A DNA stretch of 64,000 bases from Ditylenchus dipsaci (taxonomy: Eukaryota; Nematoda; Chromadorea; Rhabditida; Anguinidae). Location: the NCBI GenBank assembly GCA_004194705.1, contig SADC01000281.1, positions 124,001-188,000 of the forward strand, written 5' to 3'. Both the position numbers and the translations under genes were made by a program. This document shows, one piece after another, positions 1 through 12,565 of the stretch; position 1 is the stretch's first letter; every line of letters starts with the position of its first letter. Under the pieces are notes generated by a model. That model did not search any database. It was not told the DNA's origin and saw nothing but the letters and a program-made list of their open reading frames with translations.

Positions 1-164
1 CCAGCGTATGCTCAGACAAACTCGAAGATGCTGCTCAGTGCTTAGGAATATAAGAAAAGCATGTGTGACTGTGTCCTAACATACGCCGGCTCGCCCCTAC
101 CTAAGTCTAATGAATCACAAAAAATCAGCAGGGTGGACTAAAGCTAAAGAATGTCTTATTGTCG

Positions 165-335
165 TGAAGGGCCAACAAATATCCCAAGCAACCAAGCCAC
201 CTGCGTTCCCTTGTTGAGAGTTTTACTTGCCTTAAACATGACTCCGAGCAAAACTCTCGATCATAAAATGCATACAGAGTCTCTTTTTGACACGGCCCAT
301 GTTGAAAAATATGTAAGACAGCCAAAAATACAATC
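165..335 (-). repeat. Exon-like dispersed repeat, module 'SLYAFYDKEW' (copy 1)
   Basis: On the minus strand this reads KETLYAFYDREFCSESCLR and then TTTAAG followed by GCAAGT, where other copies have CTAAG followed by GTAAGTG. The same module recurs at about 26.94, 39.21 and 54.97 kb (+) and at about 18.05, 39.87 and 56.15 kb (-). It looks like a short coding exon with a 5' splice site that has been copied around. The donor here has changed from GT to GC. Its host gene is not identified. Confidence 0.5.
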
Positions 336-340
336 ATCTC

Positions 341-1277
341 TTTTTTTTATCATTATGCCATGCAAGTTGCCCCTTTTATTCCATTCTCCTCCAAGACAGC
401 TTTTATTTTCCTATCAAAAGCTTTTAGCGACAATAAAAAAAGAATTTTTTTTAATATTTCTGGATTTTCACCTCGGGAGACCGAAACAACCCGAATTTTT
501 TCTTGTTTTTCGCAGAATCTGTTGACTTTTTCCGTAAAAGTCGGGTCCAAAAACATGAAATGCAATTGGTTTAAAAATTCCTTGAAAAAATGGTGCGGGG
601 CGGATTAAGATAAATGTTACCGGTGTCCCTTGTCAAACATAATCAAATCCATAAATATGTTTTTTTTCTTTTTTTTCTCAAATATAAAAAATGATCTCTT
701 TATTGTGAGTCAAGAGCTTTAAAACAAGCAAAAACCATTTTGAATGTGTTGGACGAAAAAAAATTACAGACTAATACAATTCAGTTTTCAAAAAAACCCC
801 CGTGTATGTATAGGTTTCGAATTTACCTCGAAACGAAAAAACGGATAGGGATTTCCTAGGTTTAAAGGAAAAATGGTTGACGGAAATTTGGGATATCAGA
901 AGTGGAGCTAAAACCAAAAGAAAGACCAAGACTACTTTTCACAAAGCAAATCAATATAAAAGTTTTTTCTCTCAAAATTTGTCATTTTATTTATCAAAAC
1001 AACCAAAAACGTTGTTTCAATTTAAAAACTGCCTAGCATCATTGGATTTTTACTGAAAACAGAGTTCAACGAATATTCTCAAGATGCTTCCGTTTTTGTG
1101 TTTGCTATTTAGAGGGTTAAACTTGCGTAAAATGATGCGGAAATGCACTTATATTAAATATAAAAGACGAAAATTTTCTTTTAAAATTTGCCAAACATTT
1201 TCACCCACCTCCCTATTTAAATTTAGGTTCAGAGGGCTTCATTTTGAAGTTATTCACTCTCAACTTTACCTGCGAAT
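341..1277. other. AT-rich stretch without recognisable gene
   Basis: Only short open frames are present, with homopolymer runs of A and T and no convincing splice-linked coding exons. I see no RNA gene or clear repeat structure here. Confidence 0.5.
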
Positions 1278-1454
1278 TAGGGTTGTGACACGGTGATTCA
1301 CCGGTAAATTACCAATTTTACCAATTTTTACAATTTTATTTTAGATGCTAATTATTAAAATATAATCTCTCCCGATCCACTTTTAGATTTTGGTTGAGCA
1401 CCCGAAAATTGATAATCGGTTACCGATAAATACGTTAAGCCGGCGAAAACTAGT

Positions 1455-1680
1455 AAAACTATTTAGTTGGTTAATTATTTGGTTAACTATTCAACTATTC
1501 GGTTAACTATTTAACTATTTGGTTAATTATTTAGCTATTTGATAAAATATTTGCCTGTTCGGTTAACTATTTGGTTGACTATTCAACTGTTTGGTTAACT
1601 GTTTGTTAAACTATTTAACTGTTTCGTTAATTATTTAGCTATTTGGTTAACTATTTAACTATTGAGTTCACTATTTTTTA
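1455..1680. repeat. Degenerate tandem GGTTAACTATT low-complexity repeat
   Basis: Variants of GGTTAACTATTTAACTATT repeat irregularly across the interval, with no long open frame. The TTAACTAT word is shared with the 61-bp satellite near 11.4-12.1 kb. Confidence 0.7.
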
Positions 1681-1803
1681 AGTCTAGTTTCATTTTTTGG
1701 TCGGCCGGTCATCTACGCCAATCACCATTTTTATTGGTTGATGCTAAAAAAGAATGAAAATGGTCTTTTCTACAGTTTCTGTTTTCCCTTAATAGCTCTT
1801 TTT

Positions 1804-2073
1804 GGATAATCCTTTTCCCTGTGGCAAATATACTTTTTTGGGGGCAAATATATTTTTTGGAGCAAATTTATATTTTTATGGGCGAATTTATTTTTTAAGG
1901 GGCAAATTTTTCTTTTTCGGGACAAATTTTCTTTCCAGAAAAGTTTTTCAGATAAAGGTGAATTTGTAGCAAAAAAAGAGAAAAATTTGTCCCATAGAAA
2001 AATAAATCGGCTTCAAAAAGGATTTGCCCCCCAAAAAAGTACATTTGACCCAGAAACAAGGAGTATCCGTTGG
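1804..2073. repeat. Foldback repeat, GGGGCAAATATAC family (copy 1, degraded)
   Basis: The left arm contains GGATAATCC and repeated GGCAAATATAC/TTTTTT. The right arm has the complementary form with AAAAAAGTACATTTG and GGAGTATCC. A cleaner copy lies at 25130-25665, with a GCGCAAAT variant at 29925-30308. Confidence 0.55.
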
Positions 2074-2354
2074 TTTTTCACCCTTAGAAATTATTCCAAT
2101 AAACTCATTAGTCAGAATAAAATAAAAAAATAAAGAAAATAATGTAAACACATTTCTTTTTAGAATAAAAATACGTTCAAACAGTCCCCAAAAAAGCCAC
2201 GAATTCGATATATTCGAAAATCCTAAAAATTCGAATTTTTTTTGTTCACTATCGGAATCACTATTGGTTTCAAATCCTCTGTCGTGTTAGACATGCAGTA
2301 TAATCCTACATAATAGCTTGATATATTATGGTGAATTAACAATAACGATTCATC

Positions 2355-2440
2355 ATAGACCTTGTTTGTGTAGTGGTAATGCTTTTGAGTTGATCAAATC
2401 AATACGCAAGTTCGATTTCATATAGCAGCTACACTAATTT
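2355..2440 (+). pseudogene. tRNA-like relic (tRNA pseudogene or tRNA-derived SINE head)
   Basis: TGTGTAGTGGTAATGC resembles a tRNA A box and AAGTTCGATTTCA resembles a B box at tRNA-like spacing. The anticodon and T stems do not close properly, so this is not a functional tRNA as read. Confidence 0.35.
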
Positions 2441-2961
2441 TTCTTGCAAGTAACCACAGTTGTTTATCTGTTGTATGTAAATATGTTAATAACATCTTGA
2501 CTATGACAGATATCCAAGTGCACCCCTCCCCCCTGCAAAGAGTATTTTTCTCTTAGCAGACTTTTTTATCTAAGCCTGAGGTCTAAGCCTAAGTTAGGGT
2601 GACTTAAAATTAAAACTTAAAAAAATCAAAGGAACCTAAAATGCTCTTTGGTGGGGGGAAGGTACACTTTGGCTTTTACGCTTAACTGTGACACAGTCAG
2701 CTGTCACAGTTAACAATTCACAGTTATATTATGCCCAGTCGAGCATCGTAAGGGGTGGGGATATTTTTTGTCATGCTAATATTTTTGAAACAGATAGACA
2801 TATTTCTGCTTAATTCTGGCTATTTTGGTTCTTACATGCCAATTTTGGCTTTGACGGAGTTTTCATCGTGGTTTTGACATTTAGAAAATTTTACCGGTTG
2901 GTCGGTCATTGACCGGTGAATTATTAGAAAAAGACTTTTACCGGTGAATTTCACAGCCCTA

Positions 2962-5900
2962 CTTTTAGCTTTTATTTTTTCTACATCGACTTCACATAAT
3001 GTTGACTATTTTACAGTTAGTTATGAATTCAGTCGACTTTTTCAAAGTCGATCAGTGTTTCAGTTAACTACAGTCCCGATATAACGGCATAACGGCACCA
3101 GTCAACTTCAACTTTTATTTTATTTTTTTTCCAAACTTTCCACTTACTCATTTGAATAATGTAGAATTATTGGTTTAAAGAAACAATTGTGTTATTTTCC
3201 AAAGCGGTTTTTTCCCTTAAAGAGAACAAATTAGGCGGGTTACAGCTGTATGTTCAATAAACCCTGCACACTATTCAAAAGAGTAACCTAAACTGCACCA
3301 AATAGTTCACGTTTTCACCGGTCCGTGGAAGACCTTGACGAAAATTTCGAAAAATGCTGCAGTTTTCATTGGGCACCCTGTACACAATTCGGCTGAGTTT
3401 GGGTAATTCTCTGCAAATCTACTGACAGATCTACTGACTCTACTAACCTACCTGAATACCACTCCAGTAGTAAGAAAGTAGATCGTATAATCGTCGCTTA
3501 AGGTGTTCATCTGTCGTTTACGCAACCCCAAAATAAGCATTTTGAGTCGAAAATCAGCAAAGCGTTACAAAGTGTTGATTTTTGCATTTACAGCATATTA
3601 TTAATGGCATATCTTTATTTTTCGGCAGAATGGGCTGTCGACTAACACCCTTATTTCTTACACCCTTATTTAATATTTATTTAGAAAAACTATTTTAGCT
3701 ATTTTTTATGAAAATCGCTAATCTGAAAGAGTTATGAGCAAAATTATTTTAATTCTACAGAAGTTTTATGTGTTTCTATTCCTCCATCCTAACATTTAGG
3801 CAGTCAACTTTTTTTGCAAAGGTACCCATTGCCACGCCTACTTTTCTGCTCATTTTTCCATTTCCCTTTGCCTATAACGCCACACTATGCATAGGCCGCA
3901 CCGCACAACAATCAATAAATCAATGCCCACCACACAACAACACTTCAAAAGCTGAATCGATGCCTGCTGAGTTGTTTGTGTGACCATCTCCATTTTTACT
4001 TATCTAGAGCTTTCTTTAGGCAAAAACTTTTTACTTTACGAATTTGTACGATCAGTTAGCAATCCAACTTTAAATCATAACTCCGCAACAAAGCACATTT
4101 TCAATTTTCTACCTTATGATTCAAACTCTTCATAAAAATTTGATGCTGTAAAAGTTGACCAGTTATTTTTTTATTTTCATATGTTTCAACTTTCGACTCT
4201 ATATGTGTTCACGCGGACGCCGAAAAATTTTTTCTTATTTTTCTGGCTTACATATAAGGTTCAAAATAATTTAAAATACAAAACAAAAAGTTATGGTTAT
4301 GGTTATGATCAAATTATGGTGCGTTTTTCAGTAATCAGGAAGTTAAATATTACCAAATTAAATATTACCTTCTTGCTTTAGGGTATTATGAGTTTGACAT
4401 TGTAAACTACTACGGATTACAATATTGTTTTATTTAAAAATACCGAGATCTTTGTTTTTAAATACAAAAAATAAGGCACACTTAATTTATATGCCGTAAA
4501 GCTTCTAATAGAACGACTGCCAACTGACACTCTAGTTATCCGGCACCCTGAGGCCGGTCTCTAGGGGTTTCGGATAACCAAGGTTCAACTGTATTACTTG
4601 AGAAAACGCAATAAACAGCTATGAAAAATGTTTACTCTGCTCGAAATACAGACCCTCAAAGTTGAAAGTGATCCTTTATTATAAGGTGGTCTTCTAATTT
4701 TCTTGTATGCTGATTATTAATTAGTTCACTGCAACTAAACTAACATTTTACTAAAAAAATTATAGTATAAAGTGACTGTCATTCAAAATAAGCTTTGTTC
4801 TTTTCTGTTAAATAAGAGTAAATACCCTTTTTAACAGAATGCGAGCCGACTGATTTTAAAGTCTAAAACAATTTAGCACAACAACTTTACATCAAGCACA
4901 CCAAAAAATCCTGCTGTGAAAATTTTAAAATAATTGCTAAAGTTAAAAAAGTGCAAAAAACCCTGATTTTTATCAATTATTACGCAAAGTCTAAAACACA
5001 TCATCAAAATGATTAATTTGGTCTCCTGAGGGTTAAAACCATATAAAACCTTCAATATTAATTTAAAAAGGTTATATGCGCAAAATAAAAAAAGTTATAA
5101 AGTAGGACGTTTGACAAACGCGTATTTCGATTATTCATACTTTACGGAATTTATTTTGCTTATTTTTAGTTCAATTTTTTCTGGTCAAATTGATTTTTGT
5201 TAATTTATTAGTAGCCTATTAATAACTTTTATTTTTATTAATTAGGGTTGCCGAGCCTGAGCCTTGATTTTGAGAGTTCTCTTCGAAAAATAGAAAAAGT
5301 TCAAGGACCGGATATTGAGTCAAGACGAGAACTTTCGCCGCTATTCCATTGTGCCCCCCCCCCTTTTGGGGGAGGGGGAGAATGGTTACAATGGAATAGT
5401 ACCGAACTTTTGAAGTGCAACGCAAGGCCAAGCTTCGAATTTTAAAAATCTCAGAGCTTTCGAGGCCTATATTTCGAGGATTAAGGTTTGAGGCAAAACA
5501 AAGCCTTAAAAAATTTCGAGGTGCATTTGAGGATAGCCCAGCTAGAGCACCCCTTTCTCTTCCACCTGCGTTCGCCTATGCTTACCCTTTTTTAAATTCC
5601 TAAATGAAAAATATTTTTTGCGAAACAATATCAGGTCCTGGCTTACAGTGACAACTTCCTAATTTTGATCTACTCTGTTTCAGACATACGAGTAGAGTTT
5701 TGAATCGAAAGTTACTCTCCATCCTACCCGAGCAATAAGTAGTTTTTGATCCAACTAAAGTTTAGTTCTACTCACCTTACTATGGTTCTATTGGATACTT
5801 TATCAATACTTTAGAGCTTCACGAGTAAATTCGAGTATTTTTGGATGAGGTTGAGTTCTGCTCCCCCAACTCGAGTTTCACTTGCGAGTAGAACTGGAGT

Positions 5901-7838
5901 TGGAGTAGAACTTGATGAACTGAGTAGAACTCAACTCTGCTCGGATCTAAAATAACTCCCTGCTCTAGTAGGACCGCTCCAGTAGGATGAACTCAACTCA
6001 ACCCATTTCATGTGAGAGCAAGATCAAAAATAACTCTTGATCTACTGACTCTACTAGCCGACCTAAATATAACCATCAGGCATTTTCTGAACCCTGAAGT
6101 AAATGTATTTTAAATTTAAATTAATGAATTTGTTATTGGCTGTGATTATAGTCGTATTGAGGGGTCAAGATTTTAGGTGTCAACATTTTTGAAAAGTACT
6201 AAAATATCAATTTTTGAGGGGAAAGGGCCCAATGTGATATTTGTGACCCCTTTCACTTTTCGAGCTCTACAAGGTATCATTAATAGAAATTCGAGATCTT
6301 GTCTCTGCAAAGTTTTGGCAAATGATGACCCCTGTCGACTCCCATTGACCCTTCATCATTTTTTTACCGCCCGATTTTCATATGTCAAATTTTCAGAAAA
6401 ACTGACCATATTTCCGCTTAGAGCTCGAAAAATTTCCCTAGGATCATAAATATTGAAATAAACAAATATTGAGAAAATCGTTGACATTTTTTGAATTTCA
6501 AGAGAATGTTGGTCCTAAATGTTGAACCCGACTATAATTACGGCCATTGCAGCTTAACAAAACTATATATCTTTTTTGAACCAGCTCAAGCAGACTATTT
6601 TCAAAAATAACATTTTTAGCATAACATCAAGTACACCAAAAAAATTGCTAAAAAGTTTCAAAATAGTTGCTAAGGTGAAAAAATTGAAAAAATTTTCAGC
6701 GATTATTACGCAAAGTCTAAAACACATCATTAAAATGAATAATTTGGTCTCCTGAGGGCTTAAGCTATGGGTAACTTTTTATTGAAATATGAAAACTGCG
6801 TGTTAAAAATAAAAATAGTTAAAAGTTAGGGCGCTTGACAAACACTAATTTAAATTTTTCTTTTTTTTTATGAAATATTCTTCACTTTTATAAAGTTGAA
6901 TTATTTTCTAAAAATTAGTGACTGCATGCGGGATTTCGGGATTTATCTTTAAACGCATATTTGACTCACTTTTAACAGACAAAAGCTCTAACTGCTTTTT
7001 ATTTCTATATTTAGTTGAATATATTATTTTTTGAATTTGTATTTTTCATTTTATATTTGCTACTCTGAATACAGAAATCGACAAAACGGGATCCCGTTCT
7101 GGTTATTTTCGGGATTTAGGATTGCAAGTCCGAAATTTTTAAATCAAATTATAAAAGTAAATTTACAATAGAAAGAGGAATAAAAAAGAGCTAAAGGTTG
7201 CGAAATTTTCAGTTATCCTCGCTAAATCAATTAATTCGCCTCTCGATGTAACATTACCGGGTCATTTTTAATCTTCCAGTAAGTGCGACAATTATTTAGT
7301 TTACATTTTAGCATCTTCTGCCGGAAATTAGCAGTCCATCTGATCGTAACTATTTACTGGTGATTCTGTTTTACAAGTTTAAAAAATAATAAAAAACATA
7401 TAGTTTTTTTAATGAGAGCCGTTTATTTTATTAGCAAGAGCTTTAAGCTTTTCAGAAACGCCTGAGCTAAAATCCTTGCGATTTCTCGGACTACACAGAT
7501 GAATGAAATTTAGCGAAGGTTTATATTTTGCGCTTAATTGCGCTTTTTGCGACAAAAGTGTCCGACCTATAAGCTACAATTTTTTGAACTACGATCAGGG
7601 CTCCCTGAAAGCTACGAAAATTAGTAAGATTTTGAGTCCCAAAATGAGGACAAATCTTATAAAAAATGATATCTGGGAGCCCTGACTAGGATGCTGTTGG
7701 ATCTATCAATAGTCGGATTCAAAAATCGCTGGATGAGAAATGTTAAGGTGTCAACAAGGGTCAACGTATGGTTCAACCTTTGACAAAATTTCGTAGAGAC
7801 AATATTTAAAATTTCTGTTAGAGTCGTCTTTTAGAGCT
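2962..7838. other. Gene-free repeat graveyard
   Basis: No supported gene. A diverged direct repeat pair lies at about 4880-5130 and 6617-6850, sharing ATTACGCAAAGTCTAAAACA and GGTCTCCTGAGGG. Fragments of the GAGTAGAACTC array family occur at 3410-3485 and 5676-6065. The open frame at 3768-3983 has somewhat higher GC than its surroundings, but I see no homology or splice support for it. Confidence 0.5.
5676..6065. repeat. GAGTAGAACTC palindrome-rich array
   Basis: Many variants of GAGTAGA and TCTACTC and of ACTCGAGT occur on both strands within 390 bp. Part of the same material is at 3410-3485. It resembles the subterminal arrays of the hAT-like elements elsewhere in the window, but no clear termini or target duplication were found. 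Confidence 0.45.
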
Positions 7839-7842
7839 TTAA

Positions 7843-8329
7843 CACTCGGAAAGCCATGCGTAGTAATTGCTGCGTCGGAAGCAGAATTTCACGCTCTACA
7901 CGATGGTACTTTTATTTTTTTATTTAGACATAAATGTGCCGAGATATTAATGATTTAAAATTGGTCGAAAACGGCCCTCCAAAAACAACAATTCGGTTGA
8001 TTCATTCATGTGGTACTCACCCAAATTTATACTTTTTCTAGACGTTTAGCATCTTAAAGTGATGGGCATGAACAGGGCTATCGAATAGGTGCAAGCATCC
8101 AAGGCAGTAGTGGTGAAATCCTGGACATATATGCATTTATAGGCTAAAATCCAGATTTCTGAAAATCACAATCCACTCACTAAAATTCTCATAACTTTTC
8201 TCAGTGACCACTTCCAACCATTTTCTCAGGCCTATCAGATAGCACAGCTTCAGGGCTACACAATGAGCACTAATAAGCCGTATGGTGAAGAAAAAAATAT
8301 TGCCAAAAGTCGATTTCCACTTCAGGGAT
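7843..8329. repeat. piggyBac left terminal inverted repeat
   Basis: 487 bp inverted relative to 10687-11173, starting CACTCGGAAAGCC next to TTAA. Unusually long for a piggyBac terminal repeat. Confidence 0.9.
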
Positions 8330-8450
8330 TGCTATCGTTCGGAATGCTAGATTTCAACCAAACATGAAGGAATGTAAAGGCAAAACAACGACAAAACCGA
8401 ATATCATTTTTCCAGCCAAATACATATGCAACGTCACAAAACAACACAAC

Positions 8451-10538
8451 TTATCTGCACTGATCGCATTTTTCTTCGTTTGTTTTGTGCTGATGCTTTC
8501 TGCAGTAATGTTTCTGACACCTGCTACAGCGTTTTCGACTCATTGCTTGGCAGACTTGGCAATAACCAGTGGCAGCGACAGGCTTCGGCAGATGTAGATG
8601 CTCATCTTCTCCCACACGGCTGCACTTGGTGCAAAGCACTAGCATCACGATGTGGTCTTCACAAGCAAGTTTCTCACATTTGCTGCAGCTGCGTACGCGG
8701 TCACCCCTTCCCACCTTATTGCAGATATGGCACCACTTTGGAGATTCTTTCGTGGTCGCATTCATTTTGTTGTGAAGACTAAATTCAATGATAATAAATA
8801 CGTTTGCATTTCTTCTCAAACCTGTCGTAGTGGCCTGATATCTGCGAAAAAGTTTTTGCAATCCAGTGTTCCGATTTTGCTCTTTCTGCTTTTTGTCCAG
8901 TCATCAATTGGTCTGCCAGCTTGTGGATGAATTCCCGTCTTGTTGAAGTTTTCCAAAAAGAACATAGGCGTTAGCTGCACCTCCATCCACCAAGAAGCTC
9001 ATGAAGATACGCAGAGGCCAACGATTGACAGGCGGTTTGTAGCTGTAACGATTGATCATTTCATCGAAGATGTCCACAGCGAACTTTGTTTGATTGTAGT
9101 CGGTGATCATCTTTGGTTTTCCCGAACGATGCATTTGCTCGTCATGGTGCGTTGTTGAATAGAGATTGACTTGCTTCGTCTTCTTTGCTTGGAACTTTAC
9201 GATGGTCTCATGCTGTCGAAAGGCGAATCGAACTTTTCCAAGCTAAAATTGAATGAATTGAATAAACTTGAAACAGATCAGAAATGGTTGTCTAAAACTG
9301 CGTACCTCCAATTTCTCATCAATAAAGTCTGTCGGAGTTCCTTTTCTTCCTTTTCGCATAGTCCCCAGCAGGTACGTGTTCTGCGTCAGAAGGTTGAGTC
9401 CCAATTCGCTGCTGGTGAAGAAATTGTCCGTAACCATTGTACGTTTGCATCCGAGGAAGGGACGAGCAAGATGCATAACAACCTGCAAAGATCAACTCAA
9501 GTATATAATCAAGGTACACCAAGTAAACCAAGTATATACCTTTTCTCCCAAGTTGGTTTCCGCATGGCCGGATTGTTTCCCCAAATAGACGCTAGCATTT
9601 GACATGAACATCGTAGCTGGGTCGACGAGGCAGAAGATTTTGATTCCAAACTTGGCCTTCTTCGACGGGATGAACATTCGAAAGCTGCATCTCCCACGAT
9701 ATGCTAGCAGAATTTCGTCAATGGTAAGATACTTGTTCGGATTGTAGACATTTTTGGTATTGCGAGTGAAGATATCGAATACCTGTATACCATTTGTAAA
9801 ATACGCACACAAAAACAAAACATGACATACCTCTCGAAGGTGGACGAACTTGTCTTCCCATGATCCATCAGCAAGCCGCACTCTCTTGGATTTGTCATCG
9901 AATCGGGTGCACCTCATCAAAGATTTGTATCGGTTTTTTGAAAAGCACAAATGGGCATCTGAAACACTTGCTATCTACTTTTATCAAAGCCGATAATTAT
10001 AAAATACCGAGAGATGAAGACTTCTCTGTGGAAAAATTTCCTCAACGGACGAGTTGTGGAAGCCTGAGATTCCCAGCTTCAGCCAAAGACCGACCAACGC
10101 CTTGATTTCAGTTTCATCGGTCTTGTCGAAGTGCTTTGCTGTGTCGGACCCTTTGTTTCTCAATTTCTTTTGAACTTTTAGCAGGGCAAGATTCGTGTTT
10201 ACGACAATGCTAAATAATAAAATGGCTACAAAAAACTACACTAAAATTGAATAAAACCTGTTGATTATTCCCGGCGAAATGATTGCAGCGAAAGCATCCT
10301 CTTCTGATTCATAAACTGAGACAGGTCCAATTGGCATGGCATCTGGTTGGCATACGTCAACTGGAATTCGAGGAGCCTCACTTGTCCAGAAATGTTCGTA
10401 GGATTGCTTGCCACATGGAACCACGGAATTGCCACCAATTCGATAGTCATCTTCTTCTTCATACTCGTCACCGGAAGAGGATTGCGCTTCTTCGTAGTCG
10501 TTGTCCGATACATCGCTTTCGTTGAATTCACTAGCCAT
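8451..10538 (-). pseudogene. piggyBac transposase (DDE_Tnp_1_7) with C-terminal Cys/His fingers, probably frameshifted
   Basis: Seven exons on the minus strand: 10538-10258 (acidic N terminus from MASEFNESD), 10209-10008, 9958-9831 (RFDD), 9782-9540, 9482-9306, 9242-8822 and 8778-8451. Family catalytic aspartates are visible in TIDEILLAYRGR (first), VTDNFFTS (second) and DYNQTKFAVD (third). The C terminus has two Cys-rich blocks, WCHICNK with CSKCEK and later CQVC with CSRCQKHYCRKH, the zinc-binding tail typical of piggyBac proteins, which binds DNA in characterised members. Exon phases fit except in exon 2 near 10040, where a one-base change is needed to reach STEKSSSL and the next exon, and in exon 6 near 8915, where the frame switches to KLADQLM. 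The protein would cut and paste DNA at TTAA in the nucleus. These breaks suggest inactivity unless they are sequencing errors. Confidence 0.85.
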
Positions 10539-10686
10539 TTGAACTAAAAAAGACAACTAAAGCTTCAATAGCGACTTAGTTTTGCAACAAAAAAACACGA
10601 AATAAAGGGTCTCAAAGAAACGATGACTTTGCCCTATTTGTGTATCTCTTGTTTTATCAATAGATAAGGCAAAGATAAGATAATGT

Positions 10687-11173
10687 ATCCCTGAAGTGGA
10701 AATCGACTTTTGGCAATATTTTTTTCTTCACCATACGGCTTATTAGTGCTCATTGTGTAGCCCTGAAGCTGTGCTATCTGATAGGCCTGAGAAAATGGTT
10801 GGAAGTGGTCACTGAGAAAAGTTATGAGAATTTTAGTGAGTGGATTGTGATTTTCAGAAATCTGGATTTTAGCCTATAAATGCATATATGTCCAGGATTT
10901 CACCACTACTGCCTTGGATGCTTGCACCTATTCGATAGCCCTGTTCATGCCCATCACTTTAAGATGCTAAACGTCTAGAAAAAGTATAAATTTGGGTGAG
11001 TACCACATGAATGAATCAACCGAATTGTTGTTTTTGGAGGGCCGTTTTCGACCAATTTTAAATCATTAATATCTCGGCACATTTATGTCTAAATAAAAAA
11101 ATAAAAGTACCATCGTGTAGAGCGTGAAATTCTGCTTCCGACGCAGCAATTACTACGCATGGCTTTCCGAGTG
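10687..11173. repeat. piggyBac right terminal inverted repeat
   Basis: Reverse complement of 7843-8329, ending GGCTTTCCGAGTG next to TTAA at 11174-11177. Confidence 0.9.
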
Positions 11174-11410
11174 TTAAAAATTTCAGGCAGGGTTGAAAAT
11201 ATCAAATCTGGAACTTTCTCCCCAAAAATTGATATTTTGGCACTTGAAAGAATGTCGACGCCTGAGAGTCGCCACGACCATAGATGTATCATTTTCATAT
11301 CGAGAGGCCACTGTGCAGTTAACTATTTTATAGTTAACATAATTTCTCTAACAGGCGCCCTCTCTCTAATTAGCGCCACCCCCCCCCCCCCTAACTTAAT
11401 AATTTCATTA

Positions 11411-12133
11411 ATAACCGCTGTCTAAACTTGTCTATTTGACAGTTGACTAAGCTTAGTTAACTATCTTATAGTTAACCGCTGTCTATTCTTGTCTATTTGA
11501 CAGTTGACTAAGCTTAGTTAACTATCTTATAGTTAACCGCTGTCTATACTTGTCTATTTGACAGTTGACTAAGCTTAGTTAACTATCTTATAGTTAACCG
11601 CTGTCTATACTTGTCTATTTGACAGTTGACTAAGCTTAGTTAACTATCTTATAGTTAACCGCTGTCTATACTTGTCTATTTGACAGTTGACTAAGCTTAG
11701 TTAACTATCTTATAGTTAACCGCTGTCTATACTTGTCTATTTGACAGTTGACTAAGCTTAGTTAACTATCTTATAGTTAACCGCTGTCTATACTTGTCTA
11801 TTTGACAGTTGACTAAGCTTAGTTAACTATCTTATAGTTAACCGCTGTCTATACTTGTCTATTTGACAGTTGACTAAGCTTAGTTAACTATTTTATAGTT
11901 AGCCGCTGTCTATACTTGTCTATTTGACAGTTGACTAAGCTTAGTTAACTATCTTATAGTTAACCGCTGTCTATACTTGTCTTTTGACAGTTGACTAAGC
12001 TTAGTTAACTATCTTATAGTTAACCGCTGTCTATACTTGTCTATTTGACAGTTGACTAAGCTTAGTTAACTATCTTATAGTTAACCGCTGTCTATACTTG
12101 TCTATTTGACAGTTGACTAAGCTCAGTTAACTA
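11411..12133. repeat. 61-bp satellite, about 12 tandem copies
   Basis: The unit contains AACCGCTGTCTATACTTG, TTGACAGTTGACTAAGCTTA and GTTAACTATCTTATAGTTAA. It repeats with a 61-bp period and very few differences: the first copy reads TAAACTT, one copy lost TA, and one has TTTTATAGTTAG. Each unit holds the near-palindrome TTAACTATCTTATAGTTAA and the AAGCTT site, so single-stranded hairpins are likely. High identity suggests recent expansion. Confidence 0.95.
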
Positions 12134-12358
12134 TTATTGCTTATTTAAATCGTGAAATAAAAATATTTTTTTCCTCAAACTGCACACTCAATGACAACTT
12201 TCTCGACTTATTTTTCTCAGAACTATTTTGCAAATTCTCTCGAATCACTATTTTCCGAAAACCAAAGAATACGACATAAAAATTAATAATTTCGTTATTG
12301 TCAATTTGTCGATTTCATTACCTATCAAACTCTAACTCATATTTTCTTGTATTTCCAG

Positions 12359-12565
12359 CACGTTCCAAGAACAAACACCCACTCTATGCTTCTCGAAAAA
12401 ATTTCACATTCCTCATATCACCCAACAATATCACATCAATGTTCTAACTATGGCAACCAGTCCCTTAATTGGCCCGCAATCCGATTAGCAGCTAAAGTAT
12501 CAAGTGATTATGGCTGTGAAATCATATTTTCTCTAGCCTACCATACTCCAAATTTTATTAGCTAA
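12359..12565 (+). CDS. Possible isolated terminal exon, unknown protein
   Basis: A 68-codon open frame follows the consensus acceptor TTTCCAG at 12358 and ends with TAA. Its base composition is less AT-biased than its flanks, and the translation (for example NWPAIRLAAKVSSDYGCE) looks protein-like. A second frame from the same acceptor is also open for 28 codons, and no partner exon was found. It may be a chance frame or a stranded pseudo-exon, and I do not recognise it. Confidence 0.25.
   Translation, partial: HVPRTNTHSMLLEKISHSSYHPTISHQCSNYGNQSLNWPAIRLAAKVSSDYGCEIIFSLAYHTPNFIS

Larger units (their letters stand above)
1278..2961. mobile_element. Putative hAT-like non-autonomous element (ACCGGT family)
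   Basis: The left end begins TAGGGTTGTGACACGG followed by CACCGGTAAA. The right end, reverse-complemented, begins TAGGGCTGTGAAATT followed by CACCGGTAAA. The ends are therefore inverted repeats with subterminal ACCGGT palindromes, the design seen in the other hAT-like elements of this window. The flanking 8-mers do not match, so a target duplication is not visible. Two unrelated fragments cannot be excluded. The interior holds a GTTAACTATT-rich stretch, a foldback and a tRNA-like relic. Confidence 0.4.
7843..11173 (-). mobile_element. piggyBac DNA transposon, full length, 487-bp TIRs, TTAA target duplication
   Basis: TTAA lies immediately outside both ends (7839-7842 and 11174-11177), which is the hallmark piggyBac target duplication. 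The element begins CACTCGGAAAGCC and ends with its reverse complement. The terminal inverted repeats run 7843-8329 and 10687-11173, and looked essentially identical wherever I compared them, so insertion appears recent. A multi-exon transposase lies between them on the minus strand. The transposase reading has apparent frameshifts, so this copy may be dead, or the read may carry indel errors. Confidence 0.95.

Noticed and set aside
11411..12133. CRISPR-like array
   Set aside because: The 61-bp units abut with no unique spacers, and the window is eukaryotic. It is a satellite.
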